Under the pieces are notes generated by a model. That model did not search any database. It was not told the origin of the DNA and worked only from the letters and a program-made list of their open reading frames with translations. Source: Pedobacter sp. N36a (GTDB taxonomy: Bacteria; Bacteroidota; Bacteroidia; Sphingobacteriales; Sphingobacteriaceae). From it: 64,000 nucleotides of DNA. This document shows positions 35,517 to 45,383 of this stretch, in pieces. The position numbers and the translations under genes were made by a program. Each line of letters begins with the position of its first letter. Position 1 is the stretch's first letter. The stretch is from assembly GCF_014472395.1 (NCBI RefSeq), contig NZ_JACSZW010000012.1, forward strand, positions 62,001 to 126,000, in the 5' to 3' direction.

Positions 35517-36407
35517 ATGTCAAATACAAAAGTTCCAAAAATACTTATCACTGGGGCAACCGGTCAGGTGGGTAGTAAAACAATAGATTTTTTGCTTTCA
35601 AATCAAGACCTTGAAATTATAGCGGCTGTGCGCTCACAAGAAAAGGCGGTTGCTTTTAACAAGAGAGGAATTGCTACAGTTATTTTTGATTTTAATGATG
35701 AGGGTACACATCTCTCAGCTTTAAAAAATATTGATAGAGTTTTTGTGGTTACCGGTTATACGGTTGATATGCTACGACAAAGTAAAACTTTCTTGGATAA
35801 CGCAAAAAAAGCTGGTGTTCGTCATGTTGTTCATCTAGGTGCTTGTGGGCGTGATGATACTACGGTTGCACATTGGGCATGGCATCAGTTGATTGAACGA
35901 TATATAGAATGGTCTGGATTTTCTTTTACTCATTTACGCCCAGAAACATTTATGCAGAACATATTGAGTTATGGCGGTAAAAAATCGATTCAAAATGGGG
36001 TCATTCACGCTTATGTTGAAGGTGCGCGTTTAAGTTGGGTGGATGTAGAAGACGTGGCGAAGGTGGCTGCTGAAGCTTTAATACATCCTGAAATTCACTC
36101 AGCGCAGACTTATAGGTTAGGCTATGATGCGGTAACATTTCATGAATTGGCAGTGATGATGACTGCTATCGTAGGAAAGCCGTTCCACTATCAACCACTT
36201 TCTCCTGAAGTTTTTTTACAGTCGATGAATAATGCAGGTGCAGAAATGGCTTATATGAGTTGTGTATATGATCACTGGAAACGCTATGCTGCGGGAACTA
36301 TTCCCGGTGCTGATGATACTTTCAATAACTTCCAGGAGATTACCGGTAGCCAACCAACTAAATGGGCTGATTTTATTGAAAAGCATAAGGCTGAACTAGA
36401 CTACTAA
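35517..36407 (+). CDS. NmrA-like NAD(P)-binding protein
   Basis: A 296-residue atypical SDR with the dinucleotide loop ITGATGQVGSKT (about 11-22), AAVRSQEKA for the second strand, LGACGRDD, and RPETFMQNILSYGG near 140. The NmrA/quinone-reductase-2-like subfamily reduces small electrophiles or senses NADP. It is paired with the Crp/Fnr-type gene upstream. Confidence 0.9.
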   Translation: MSNTKVPKILITGATGQVGSKTIDFLLSNQDLEIIAAVRSQEKAVAFNKRGIATVIFDFNDEGTHLSALKNIDRVFVVTGYTVDMLRQSKTFLDNAKKAGVRHVVHLGACGRDDTTVAHWAWHQLIERYIEWSGFSFTHLRPETFMQNILSYGGKKSIQNGVIHAYVEGARLSWVDVEDVAKVAAEALIHPEIHSAQTYRLGYDAVTFHELAVMMTAIVGKPFHYQPLSPEVFLQSMNNAGAEMAYMSCVYDHWKRYAAGTIPGADDTFNNFQEITGSQPTKWADFIEKHKAELDY

Positions 36408-36521
36408 CTACAAAAAAGATCTCAATATTCAAATTCATCCAAAGTAAGGGTACATAAATAGGAAAGTGGGGTTATTGGTATGGAACACACATTATCCTGG
36501 ATGGGGGGAGTGACGGCTGAC

Positions 36522-37574
36522 TTAGTTCTTCATTTTCGCAAGCCTTTCCAGATCCAGTACAGTAATGTTTATCCCTTCGCGTTCTATTAATTTTTCGTTA
36601 CGGAAATCTGACAGTGTTCTGCTTACCGTTTCGGTAGCCATACAGGCCATTGCTGCTAAGTCTTCACGTGTAATGCTGAAAACGTCTTTTTTGATAATCT
36701 GCTGATGGTACAGGCGAAGAATAGCTCCGGCCATTTTTTTTCGTACGGAATCATAAGCCAACTGGATGAGTTGTTCCTCTTTTTCCCGGTTATCATTGGA
36801 TAAAAGATGAATGAACTTTCTCGCTACTTCAGGATAAAGGTTGATGACTTTTTCAAGTTCTTCCATAGGGATCAAACTGAGTGTGCTGTCCTCTAATGCC
36901 GTAGCAGTATCACTATAGGTATTTTTTCCTGAAATGGCATTGATGCCCAGGTAATCTCCGGTTGCATACATACCGGTCATCAATTCACGACCATCCATTG
37001 AAAGTTTAATGGTCTTGATCTTACCCTGGATGATCAGGTAAAGGCCTTTGCTATGATCTGCCTCATAGTAAACAACCTGATTTTTTCTGAATTCACGGCT
37101 TTTGTGCCCTTTTATGATCTTAGTGAACTCTGCCAGACCATCGGTTTTAGCTACCAGTATTTTGAAGTCATCGGTTATGTTTTGATTTTGTAGCTGTAGA
37201 TGGGCCTTTTTTCTTAACCTAACGTCAATAGCATTAAGCAGTTCAATATCATCAAAAGGTTTGGTTAGATAATCATCTGCACCCATTTCCATTCCCTTGC
37301 GCAGGTCACTGTGATCTGCTTTTGCAGTCAGAAAAATGAAAGGAATTGCTGAGGTCTCTGGATACTTATTGAGCATATATAATACTCCGTATCCATCAAG
37401 TTCAGGCATCATGATATCGCAGAGAATGATGTCTGGAATGTGTTTTAAAGCCATTTCCACGCCAATCTTTCCATTGTCAGCTTCAAAAACCGTGTATTTG
37501 GCCATTTCCAGGATCTCAACTATGTTTCCTCTTATGGGGTCGTGATCTTCAATGATCAATATTTTTTTGTTCAT
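36522..37574 (-). CDS. Response regulator with receiver, cNMP-binding-like and Crp HTH domains
   Basis: A 350-residue fusion. Receiver about 1-120 (IIEDHDP, phospho-Asp53 in LCDIMMPELDG, Lys in DYLTKPF), Crp-type beta roll about 145-265 (FRKNQVVYYEADHSKGLYLI, GDYLGINAISG), Crp HTH about 285-340 (ITREDLAAMACMATETVSRTLSDF). The HTH should read TGA-N6-TCA type sites. It overlaps the FixL-like kinase gene by 4 bases (ATGA), so they form a two-component pair comparable in logic to FixL-FixJ-FixK compressed into two proteins. I infer that it binds the paired palindromes found upstream of ackA, the MCE operon and the Usp gene. Confidence 0.93.
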   Translation of the reverse strand: MNKKILIIEDHDPIRGNIVEILEMAKYTVFEADNGKIGVEMALKHIPDIILCDIMMPELDGYGVLYMLNKYPETSAIPFIFLTAKADHSDLRKGMEMGADDYLTKPFDDIELLNAIDVRLRKKAHLQLQNQNITDDFKILVAKTDGLAEFTKIIKGHKSREFRKNQVVYYEADHSKGLYLIIQGKIKTIKLSMDGRELMTGMYATGDYLGINAISGKNTYSDTATALEDSTLSLIPMEELEKVINLYPEVARKFIHLLSNDNREKEEQLIQLAYDSVRKKMAGAILRLYHQQIIKKDVFSITREDLAAMACMATETVSRTLSDFRNEKLIEREGINITVLDLERLAKMKN

Positions 37575-38821
37575 GATTTTGGAAATGTGAGTGTGAAAAG
37601 TGTACCTCTGTTAATTCTGCTTTTGAAATCTACTTTGCCATTCATCAGCTCGGTATACCTGGAAAGTATACTTAATCCAAGCCCGTTGCCAGAGATCTTT
37701 CCCGTGTTATGTGCCCGGAAAAATGGTTCGCAAAGATGTCTCTGGTCTTCTAAGGGGATTCCAATGCCATTGTCACAAATTCTGATCGTGCAGTTGTTTT
37801 CAATGACCTTGGTATAGAATTGTATAGAACTTTCTTCACCAGAGTATTTTATCGCATTGTCAATCAGTATAACGATGCAGTTTTTCAATAGGGTTTGATC
37901 TAGTGTAATCATTGATTCTGAGCCCCTGTGTGCATATACTATTTTCTGTCTCCCTTTTAAAGCGATTTGCATTTCTTCAGAGATTTCTGCAGCGAAATCA
38001 GCCAAATTAAAATGGCTGAATTGTGCTTGTACTTTCCCGGTATCCAGTTTATCAAGGGATAGGAAATCATTGAGGATTGCAGTAACATTCAGTACAGCAT
38101 CTTTTATTTTGTTTACATGTTTGCTGATATTTGGGTTGTCAAAAGGGAGTGCATGACGTTCAATAAGCGATGCAGAAAGCTGCACCATACTCAAAGGCGT
38201 TCGGAATTCATGCGATGCAATAGAAACAAACCGACTTTTTAGTTTTCCTAATTCTTGTTCTTTTGCCAGAGATAAGCTCAGCTCTCGTTGGGTTTGTTCC
38301 AGGGTAAAAACAGTATTGTGTAAATGTTCCAGAGATAAATTCAATTCAACTTTAGTTCGTTCGAGGGCTTCAACTGTTTCCCGAAGGGAAAGCGTTCGTT
38401 CTTGCACCTGATCCTCGAGTAAAGCTGCATAATTCTGGAGTTGTGATTCGGCTTCTTTTTCCCTACTCAGGTCATGAATAAAACCAGCATAAATAATTCT
38501 TCCTGAGTATTTAACTTCACTGACGCCTAGGCGAAAAGGAAATGTATTGCCATTTTTTTTTAAGCCGACTAATTCTCTGCCACTGCCAATAATGTTGGCT
38601 TTACCAGTTTTTTTATAATGAAAGAGGGAACCGTCATGAGTTGTCCGGTCTGGTTGCGACATCAGCAAGGAAACGTTTTTTCCAAGAACTTCCTGTTCGG
38701 TATAGCTAAATAGTCTACAGGCTGAGGGATTAATGGACTCAATTATTCCCTGGTCATCTATGGTAATCAGACCGTCCATCGCATTATCGATGATTGCTTT
38801 AAGCAGAACGGTATTTTCCAT
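37571..38821 (-). CDS. FixL-like heme-PAS sensor histidine kinase
   Basis: A 416-residue soluble kinase. The PAS domain (about 5-125) carries the FixL heme-PAS pattern: His62 in THDGSLFHY as proximal heme ligand, then TGKANIIGSGRELVG with Arg82, and KNGNTFPFRLGVSE, GFIHDLSRE. The His-to-Arg spacing of 20 equals that of His200-Arg220 in Bradyrhizobium FixL. A coiled coil (about 125-190), HisKA with His204 (SHEFRTP) and HATPase (IDNAIKYSGEES, GNGLGLSIL) follow. Such proteins bind O2 (or NO/CO) at heme and are active when it is absent. The gene is divergent from ackA with a paired palindrome between them. Confidence 0.9.
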   Translation of the reverse strand: MENTVLLKAIIDNAMDGLITIDDQGIIESINPSACRLFSYTEQEVLGKNVSLLMSQPDRTTHDGSLFHYKKTGKANIIGSGRELVGLKKNGNTFPFRLGVSEVKYSGRIIYAGFIHDLSREKEAESQLQNYAALLEDQVQERTLSLRETVEALERTKVELNLSLEHLHNTVFTLEQTQRELSLSLAKEQELGKLKSRFVSIASHEFRTPLSMVQLSASLIERHALPFDNPNISKHVNKIKDAVLNVTAILNDFLSLDKLDTGKVQAQFSHFNLADFAAEISEEMQIALKGRQKIVYAHRGSESMITLDQTLLKNCIVILIDNAIKYSGEESSIQFYTKVIENNCTIRICDNGIGIPLEDQRHLCEPFFRAHNTGKISGNGLGLSILSRYTELMNGKVDFKSRINRGTLFTLTFPKS

Positions 38822-38901
38822 AAATTCGTGGTTACAGATGATTAAACCTATGCTATAATTACAATCTGAAGGCTATTTTGTTTTAATTAGCTGTTGGCTG
38901 A

Positions 38902-38935
38902 TGATGGGGGTCACGATTTTCCTGGTGTTTGATCA
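38902..38935. promoter_or_regulatory. Paired Crp/Fnr-type site between kinase and ackA
   Basis: TGATGGGGGTCA (38902-38913), a 10-bp spacer, then GGTGTTTGATCA (38924-38935), whose right half ATCA is exact and whose left half is degenerate. Centres are 22 bp apart, as in the four other pairs. It lies about 87 bases from both divergent start codons (38821 minus and 39019 plus), so it may control the sensor operon and the ackA operon together. Confidence 0.6.
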
Positions 38936-39018
38936 TGTCATCGCAATAGCTCAATGCCGAGATTTGGATTCAGACAATTGTCGATCAACTTAGGTTCGCG
39001 ATTGATTCCATATAAAAA

Positions 39019-40221
39019 ATGCATCATTCAAATACCATCAGTGCTTATATTCTGGTACTCAATTCGGGTTCTTCCAGTCTTAAATTTAGTCTTTATCATC
39101 AACATAGTCTGGAGTTGGAGTGGTCTGGATCTATAACTGGAATTGGTGACAAACAAGCTAAATTGCTGATAAGTGATCCGGCAGGTAAACTTTTACTGAG
39201 CAAAAAGGCATCCTATCTTAATCTGGAGATTGCTGCCGCCGAGTTGATCAATAGGTTAGATTCATTATCAGCTCGCTTTCCAATTCAGCATATTGGATAT
39301 AGGTTGGTACAGGGTGGCCCTATGCATAGAATGCCTGAGGTAATCAACGAAGATCTGATTAAGGTTCTTGAGTCCTACACTTATCTTGCACCAAATCACC
39401 TGCCTAAGGAAATTCAGCTAATTCGCATTTTTCAACAATCATACCAAAAAGCGATCCATATAGCCTGTTTTGATACCTATTTTCATCAAAATATGCCTGC
39501 TGTCGCTAAGTTTTATGCTTTACCCCGGGCATTTCGGGACCAGGGTTTGATGCGTTACGGGTTTCATGGCCTTTCCTATGAATACATCATCCAGGAGCTT
39601 GGCAGTAAAACTAAGGATATTGAGGAAAAGAAAATAATCATTGCCCATTTAGGTAACGGGGCAAGTATGGCTGCTGTTTCCGGGGGAATAGGCCAGGAAA
39701 CAACTATGGGTATGAGTCCGATAGGTGGCTTGGTGATGAGCACGCGATCAGGGGATCTGGACCCGGGGGTGAGCTTATTTTTTTTGAGGAAATTCCAAAT
39801 GACACTTGCGCAACTGGATGAATTGTTCAGTAACTCCTCAGGATTGAAAGCTATTGCTGGTACAGGAAATATGGAGGAGTTAATCCATAAGCGGTCTGCA
39901 GATCCTCAGGCTCAGGAAGCAATTGATGTATTCTGTTACCAGGCGAAAAGGCAAATTGCTGCACTCGCTGCAGGTTTAGGTGGATTGGATATTTTGATTT
40001 TTACAGGAGGCATTGGAGAAAATGCTCCTCTTATCCGGGAACACATCTGTAGGGACATGTTATTTATGGGCATCAAGCTGGACCCCGATCTCAATCAAAA
40101 CTCAGAGAATATCATTTCTACTTTAGATAGCACAGTTAGTATTCAGGTGATCAAAACAAATGAGGCCTGGATGATTGCAAAACATATAGACCATCTCACC
40201 AATACTAATTTAAAAAATTAA
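39019..40221 (+). CDS. ackA: Acetate kinase
   Basis: A 400-residue acetate kinase making ATP from acetyl phosphate. Motifs are VLNSGSSSLKF near the N-terminus, RYGFHGLSYEYI, AHLGNGASMAAV, the signature ETTMGMSPIGGLVMSTRSGDLDPG and FTGGIGENAP. It is 3 bases from the phosphoketolase gene, which supplies acetyl phosphate, so the pair forms a substrate-level phosphorylation bypass. This copy stands alone without phosphotransacetylase, unlike the usual ackA-pta operon, supporting a stress-specific role. Confidence 0.96.
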   Translation: MHHSNTISAYILVLNSGSSSLKFSLYHQHSLELEWSGSITGIGDKQAKLLISDPAGKLLLSKKASYLNLEIAAAELINRLDSLSARFPIQHIGYRLVQGGPMHRMPEVINEDLIKVLESYTYLAPNHLPKEIQLIRIFQQSYQKAIHIACFDTYFHQNMPAVAKFYALPRAFRDQGLMRYGFHGLSYEYIIQELGSKTKDIEEKKIIIAHLGNGASMAAVSGGIGQETTMGMSPIGGLVMSTRSGDLDPGVSLFFLRKFQMTLAQLDELFSNSSGLKAIAGTGNMEELIHKRSADPQAQEAIDVFCYQAKRQIAALAAGLGGLDILIFTGGIGENAPLIREHICRDMLFMGIKLDPDLNQNSENIISTLDSTVSIQVIKTNEAWMIAKHIDHLTNTNLKN

Positions 40222-40224
40222 TTT

Positions 40225-42585
40225 ATGGATACCTTATCGGAGCAGCATCTTAAAAAAATACACGCCTATTGGCAGGCGGTTAACTATCTTTCTGCCGGAC
40301 AGATCTATTTACAGTCTAATCCATTGTTGAAAAGGCCATTAAAGCCTGAGGATATCAAACCTCGGTTATTAGGCCACTGGGGTACTTCTCCGGGTTTAAA
40401 TCTAATATATGTTCATTTGAATAGGCTGATCAAGCAGACCAATGCGGAACTGCTTTATGTTTGCGGACCTGGCCACGGTGCGCCGGCAGTGGTCGCGCAT
40501 ACTTATCTGGAAGGAACTTATTCTGAGGTTTTTCCATCGGTTAGCCAGGATGAAGCTGGTATGCTGAAGTTATTCAGGCAGTTTTCTACACCGGGTGGGA
40601 TCCCAAGCCATGTCAGTGCACATACACCAGGCTCGATCCACGAAGGAGGAGAACTAGGATATTCTTTGATGCATGCTTTTGGAGCAGTGTATGATTATCC
40701 TAATTTGCTTGCAGTGTGCGTAATTGGTGACGGTGAGGCAGAGACCGGACCGCTGGCTGCCAGCTGGAATTCAAAGGCTTTCTTGAATCCGGTAAGAGAT
40801 GGTGCAGTGCTGCCCATCTTACATTTGAATGGCTATAAAATATCAGGCCCCACAGTTTTTGCCCGTATGGATGATCAATCTTTAAAAGAATTGTTTAGCG
40901 GATATGGATATGAGGTATTCTTTGTGGAGGGAGATGATCCCATGAAGGTACACCGCCAGATGGCCTCAACGCTGGATGTTGTTTATAAGAAAATAAAAGA
41001 GATACAGTGGAATGCCCGCCAACATGGAATCATCCATGGCTTTAAATGGCCAATGATGATCTTGAGGACACCAAAAGGTTGGACAGGTCCCAAATCATGG
41101 AAAGGTGTGCCTATTGAAGGAACATTTAGGGCCCATCAGGTACCCTTGCCTGGAGTGAAAGAGGATTCAGCAAAGTTAAAGATACTGGAGGATTGGATGC
41201 GTAGTTACGAACCTGAAAAATTATTTATGGCTCAGGGAAACCTGATTCCTGAATTGGCAGAACTGGCTCCTTTAGGCCATAGACGAATGAGTGCATCGTT
41301 ATATGCAAATGGTGGGATGTTACTTCAGGAACTGTTACTTCCGGACTTTAAAGATTATGCACTTGTGTTAAATTTTCCTGCTGAGCTTGAGGCAGAAAGT
41401 ACCCGAAATCTGGGTAAGTATCTTCGTGATGTCATCAAGCTAAATGATAAAAATCACAACTTCCGGTTGTTTTGTCCAGACGAAACCAGTTCAAATCGTT
41501 TAGAAGCTGTTTTTGAGGCCACCAACCGCTGTTTTATGGAGAAAATAATCCCGATCGATGATAAACTTGCTCCAGATGGACGTGTAATGGAAGTTTTAAG
41601 TGAGCATCTGTGTGAAGGATGGCTTGAAGGATATATTTTAACGGGCAGACATGGACTCTTTCCGTGTTATGAGGCCTTTGTAACTATAGTAGACTCTATG
41701 GTCAGTCAGCATGCTAAATGGCTGAAAACTGCTGCTGAGCTCCCCTGGAGAAAACCTGTCGCTTCATTGAATTATTTACTGACTTCACACGTTTGGAGGC
41801 AGGATAATAATGGTTATAGTCATCAGGGACCAGGTTTTATTGATACGGTTGTTAATAAAAAAAGTACGGTGATCAGAATTTACTTTCCACCGGATGCCAA
41901 TACCTTACTTTCTGTAATGGATCACTGTCTGCGTAGTAAAAACTATGTAAATGTGGTTGTTGCGGGTAAACAACCAGAGCTTCAGTGGTTAAGTATGGAC
42001 CAGGCAATTGAACACTGTGCTCAGGGGGCATCCAACTGGAAATGGGCCGGTAATGAAAAAGGCGCTTTTCCAGATGTCATATTAGGCTGTGCGGGGGATG
42101 TTCCAACGCTTGAGGCGGTCGCCGCGGTGTCCATCCTAAATGAACACCTGCCCATGCTTAAAGTACGCCTGGTTAATGTAGTAGATTTAATGGCCCTTTC
42201 ACCTGTCGCTTACCATGCCCATGGGATGACTAAGGAGCAGTTTAAGCTACTTTTTACAGATAGTGCACCAGTCATATTTGCCTTCCATGGTTATGTACGT
42301 ATCATTCATGATCTGGTTCATGGCCGACCCGATCCTGCACGGTTTCATGTACGAGGATTTATGGAAGAGGGTACAACAACAACGCCTTTTGATATGGTCG
42401 TATTGAACCAGATGAGCCGGTATCATCTGGCGATGGAAGCAGTGCGCAGAGTACCCGCAATGCAGGAATATCTAAATGATTTCGTTCACTTCTGTGAAGC
42501 AAAACTAGCCGAACATAGCGCATACATCTGTAAAAATCTGGATGACATGCCTGAAATCAAAAACTGGAAATGGAAAATGAAATAA
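40225..42585 (+). CDS. xfp: Phosphoketolase (xylulose-5-phosphate/fructose-6-phosphate)
   Basis: A 786-residue thiamine-diphosphate enzyme splitting xylulose-5-P or fructose-6-P with phosphate into acetyl-P and a shorter sugar phosphate. Seen motifs: LLGHWGTSPGLNLIYVHLNR, CGPGHGAPAV, SVSQDEAGM, GGIPSHVSAHTPGSIHEGGELGYSL and the ThDP motif VIGDGEAETGPLAASWNSKAFLNP, plus the C-terminal GRPDPARFHVRGF. Full length. It lies between ackA and the P-type ATPase and overlaps the latter by 16 bases, implying tight co-translation. Confidence 0.96.
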   Translation: MDTLSEQHLKKIHAYWQAVNYLSAGQIYLQSNPLLKRPLKPEDIKPRLLGHWGTSPGLNLIYVHLNRLIKQTNAELLYVCGPGHGAPAVVAHTYLEGTYSEVFPSVSQDEAGMLKLFRQFSTPGGIPSHVSAHTPGSIHEGGELGYSLMHAFGAVYDYPNLLAVCVIGDGEAETGPLAASWNSKAFLNPVRDGAVLPILHLNGYKISGPTVFARMDDQSLKELFSGYGYEVFFVEGDDPMKVHRQMASTLDVVYKKIKEIQWNARQHGIIHGFKWPMMILRTPKGWTGPKSWKGVPIEGTFRAHQVPLPGVKEDSAKLKILEDWMRSYEPEKLFMAQGNLIPELAELAPLGHRRMSASLYANGGMLLQELLLPDFKDYALVLNFPAELEAESTRNLGKYLRDVIKLNDKNHNFRLFCPDETSSNRLEAVFEATNRCFMEKIIPIDDKLAPDGRVMEVLSEHLCEGWLEGYILTGRHGLFPCYEAFVTIVDSMVSQHAKWLKTAAELPWRKPVASLNYLLTSHVWRQDNNGYSHQGPGFIDTVVNKKSTVIRIYFPPDANTLLSVMDHCLRSKNYVNVVVAGKQPELQWLSMDQAIEHCAQGASNWKWAGNEKGAFPDVILGCAGDVPTLEAVAAVSILNEHLPMLKVRLVNVVDLMALSPVAYHAHGMTKEQFKLLFTDSAPVIFAFHGYVRIIHDLVHGRPDPARFHVRGFMEEGTTTTPFDMVVLNQMSRYHLAMEAVRRVPAMQEYLNDFVHFCEAKLAEHSAYICKNLDDMPEIKNWKWKMK

Positions 42586-45269
42586 CCTATCCCTTGGAAA
42601 GAAGTTATGTGCTAAGTGTCGCTGAGGTATGCAAAGCGCTTAACACCGATGGGACATCAGGTATTATACAGGCAGAAGCCGAAAAACGAGCTTTGAAATT
42701 TGGGTTAAATATTTATCAAAGCCAAAAAAAGAAAAGCATCTGGATGATGCTTATCGGACAGTTTAGGAGCCCAATTGTGTATTTATTATTTGTCGCAGCC
42801 TTCGCATCTATGTATTTTGGAAATGCGACAGAAGCTGTTTCTATATTGGTGGTTATTTTTCTGAATGCGCTCATTGGTTTTTTTATGGAGCTGCAGGCCC
42901 GGACATCCATGCGTGCATTAAAAAAAATGGATCAGGTCTTTTCCAAAGTGATCCGCCATGGGAAGATCAAAGAGTTGTCAGCAGAACAAATCGTTCCTGG
43001 CGATCTGATGGTATTGGAAGCAGGGGATATGATCCCGGCCGATGGGCGGATAGTTCAGTTCAATCAATTGCAATGTGATGAATCGTCGCTTACTGGCGAA
43101 TCTTTTCCTGCACTGAAGCAACTTGAAGCGATAAATGGAGTGGTTGAACTGGCAGACAGGATCAACATGGTATTTAAGGGAACTGCGGTAATGAATGGCA
43201 ATGCCAAAGTGGTCGTTACCGGTACTGGAGAAAATACCGAGTTGGGGAAAATTACCTCGATGGTGGATCGCCCACAGGTGACCACTACAGCACTGGATTT
43301 GAAAATTAATAAGTTAACTAAAAAGTTGATTTGGATTACTTTGGTGATGACTGGGCTATTTTCTCTTTCGGCGATGCTGGAAGGAAAGTCCTGGTTATTG
43401 ATTCTTGAAACTTCAATAGCCTTGGCGGTAGCCGCTTTTCCTGAAGGACTGCCCATCGTTGCCACCGTTGCTTTGGCTTATGGGATGTTGCTTATGGCCA
43501 GAAAAAATGCGATTGTTAAAAAACTATCTGCAGTGGAGACTCTTGGTGGGGTAAATGTAATTTTTACAGATAAAACAGGCACCTTGACAGAAAATAAGAT
43601 CTTCGTGGAACTACTTGGATTTCCGGATGAAGTTTTGCAGGTGGTTATTGAAAAAGGAGTGCTGAAATATTTGAGTGGTTCAGCGCAAAGCGGCGGGGAG
43701 AATTTTGAAAAGCTGATTAAGATCGGAACTTTATGCAACGATGCATCGTTGGAAGATAAAGACAATGGGAAAAAGGCTGTCGGAGATCCGGTAGAGGTGG
43801 CCTTACTTCGTTTGACGGAAGCTTCAGGTGTCTCTTCAGCGCATCTGATTGTTGGATATCCAAGGCTTGCCGAAATTCCTTTTAGCGCCGAAACAAAAAT
43901 GATGGTTACACTAAACCAACATCAAAATGGGGATTTTGTTGCTGCCAAAGGTGCTGTTGAAAGTATACTCGAAAAGTGTACCCAAATTCAGTCTGGTAAA
44001 GAAAAGCTACCGTTAACTAGGGCTCAAAGAACAGGCATCATTTCAGCTGCTGAAAAGATTTCGGCTGATGGGTTGCGTGTATTGGCTTTTGGATATAGAG
44101 AGGCTCCAGAAATCTCAAAGGATCATTATCTTGAGGAATTGGTATATGTAGGTATGGTTGGCTTTTTGGATCCACCAAGGTTAGCTGTTAAGGGTGCTAT
44201 TGCGACCTGCCGGGTAGCCGGAATTAAAACCGTGATGATTACCGGAGATCACCCCATGACCGCATTGAATATTGCGATGAAAACCGGTATCGCCACTAAG
44301 GATGATCAGGAAGTCATTAAGGGAAGTGAATTGCCAGATATGAAATCACTTACCAAACAATGGCGTAAGAGAATTCTTTCCGCAGTGGTTTTTGCCAGGA
44401 CTACTCCTAGGCAAAAACTGGAGATTGTGGAAGTGTACCAAAAAGCGGGGTATATGGTTGCTATGACTGGAGATGGGGTAAATGATGCACCAGCACTTAA
44501 ACAAGCGGATATTGGGATTGCGATGGGATTAAGAGGTACTCAGGTAGCGAAAGAAACCGCGAGCATTGTGCTAAAAGATGATTCTTTTGTTTCTATAGCA
44601 AGGGCAGTCGCCCATGGTAGGGAGATATTTCAGAACATACAACGCTTTGTGATTTATTTGGTTTCCTGTAACCTAAGTGAAATTTTTATCGTTACACTTT
44701 TAGGTTTTCTGGCACCTCAAACCATATTACTGCCGTTACAGATTCTTTTTTTGAATATGGTCACTGATGTCTTTCCAGCACTTGCGTTAGGCCTTGGAAA
44801 GGGCGATCCGACGGTGATGGAGAAATCACCAAGAGATCCAAAACTAGATATCATCTCGAATAAAAATTGGCTGATTATCGTCCTTTATGCAATGCTGATC
44901 ACCGCCTCGGTAGTCCTGGCGATATGCTATTGCCGTGCATTTGTATCAAATGATCCTAAGGTGCTTAACAATATTGCTTTTATTACTCTCGCCTCTGCAC
45001 AACTCTTTCATGTTTTCAATATGTCCTCTAATCACTCTGGAATATGGTCAAACGAGGTTACTAAAAACAGGTTTGTATGGTTGGCACTTTTGTTATGCTT
45101 CTTCCTGATATTTTTGGTTTACTTATTTCCACAGACACGTGTTGCACTCAGTTTATCCATATTTTCTATTGAGGCATGGATGGTAGCCATTTTGGCCAGT
45201 TTACTCCCCTTGATTGTAGTTCAGATTTATAAGATCCTTTGGGTAAAGAGAAAAAGCACTTCCAGGTAA
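42570..45269 (+). CDS. Cation-transporting P-type ATPase (P2-like)
   Basis: An 899-residue membrane pump. N-terminal cation-ATPase domain about 10-75, actuator loop with SLTGES (about residue 173), membrane helix with PEGLP (about 291-295), phosphorylation site Asp334 in FTDKTGTLTEN, hinge GDGVNDAPALKQADIGIAMG near 632, and a C-terminal six-helix region. The PEGLP and SLTGES motifs place it in the type II Ca2+/H+/Na+ group. It overlaps xfp by 16 bases, so it belongs to the acetyl-phosphate operon. Consuming ATP made by AckA to maintain ion balance under low oxygen is a reasonable inference. Confidence 0.93.
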   Translation: MENEITYPLERSYVLSVAEVCKALNTDGTSGIIQAEAEKRALKFGLNIYQSQKKKSIWMMLIGQFRSPIVYLLFVAAFASMYFGNATEAVSILVVIFLNALIGFFMELQARTSMRALKKMDQVFSKVIRHGKIKELSAEQIVPGDLMVLEAGDMIPADGRIVQFNQLQCDESSLTGESFPALKQLEAINGVVELADRINMVFKGTAVMNGNAKVVVTGTGENTELGKITSMVDRPQVTTTALDLKINKLTKKLIWITLVMTGLFSLSAMLEGKSWLLILETSIALAVAAFPEGLPIVATVALAYGMLLMARKNAIVKKLSAVETLGGVNVIFTDKTGTLTENKIFVELLGFPDEVLQVVIEKGVLKYLSGSAQSGGENFEKLIKIGTLCNDASLEDKDNGKKAVGDPVEVALLRLTEASGVSSAHLIVGYPRLAEIPFSAETKMMVTLNQHQNGDFVAAKGAVESILEKCTQIQSGKEKLPLTRAQRTGIISAAEKISADGLRVLAFGYREAPEISKDHYLEELVYVGMVGFLDPPRLAVKGAIATCRVAGIKTVMITGDHPMTALNIAMKTGIATKDDQEVIKGSELPDMKSLTKQWRKRILSAVVFARTTPRQKLEIVEVYQKAGYMVAMTGDGVNDAPALKQADIGIAMGLRGTQVAKETASIVLKDDSFVSIARAVAHGREIFQNIQRFVIYLVSCNLSEIFIVTLLGFLAPQTILLPLQILFLNMVTDVFPALALGLGKGDPTVMEKSPRDPKLDIISNKNWLIIVLYAMLITASVVLAICYCRAFVSNDPKVLNNIAFITLASAQLFHVFNMSSNHSGIWSNEVTKNRFVWLALLLCFFLIFLVYLFPQTRVALSLSIFSIEAWMVAILASLLPLIVVQIYKILWVKRKSTSR

Positions 45270-45285
45270 GGTTGTACTGTGTTGA

Positions 45286-45319
45286 TGACGAGCGTCTTAT
45301 GTGGAGGTGATTCACATCA
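45286..45319. promoter_or_regulatory. Paired Crp/Fnr-type site upstream of the aldehyde dehydrogenase region
   Basis: TGACGAGCGTCT (45286-45297; last base off), a 10-bp spacer and TGATTCACATCA (45308-45319), the latter a perfect TGAT-N4-ATCA palindrome. Centres are 22 bp apart. The proximal centre is about 70 bases before ATG 45384 of the relict frame and 293 before the aldehyde dehydrogenase start. Confidence 0.65.
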
Positions 45320-45383
45320 TTTACGATGCCCCAGATAATACAGACCTTTAGACTTTATCTACCTAAAATAGCTGTCAATAGGA

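Noticed and set aside
43064..43465. Antisense open frame (133 codons) over the P-type ATPase
   Set aside because: Covers conserved ATPase motifs on the other strand; no start context or recognisable features.
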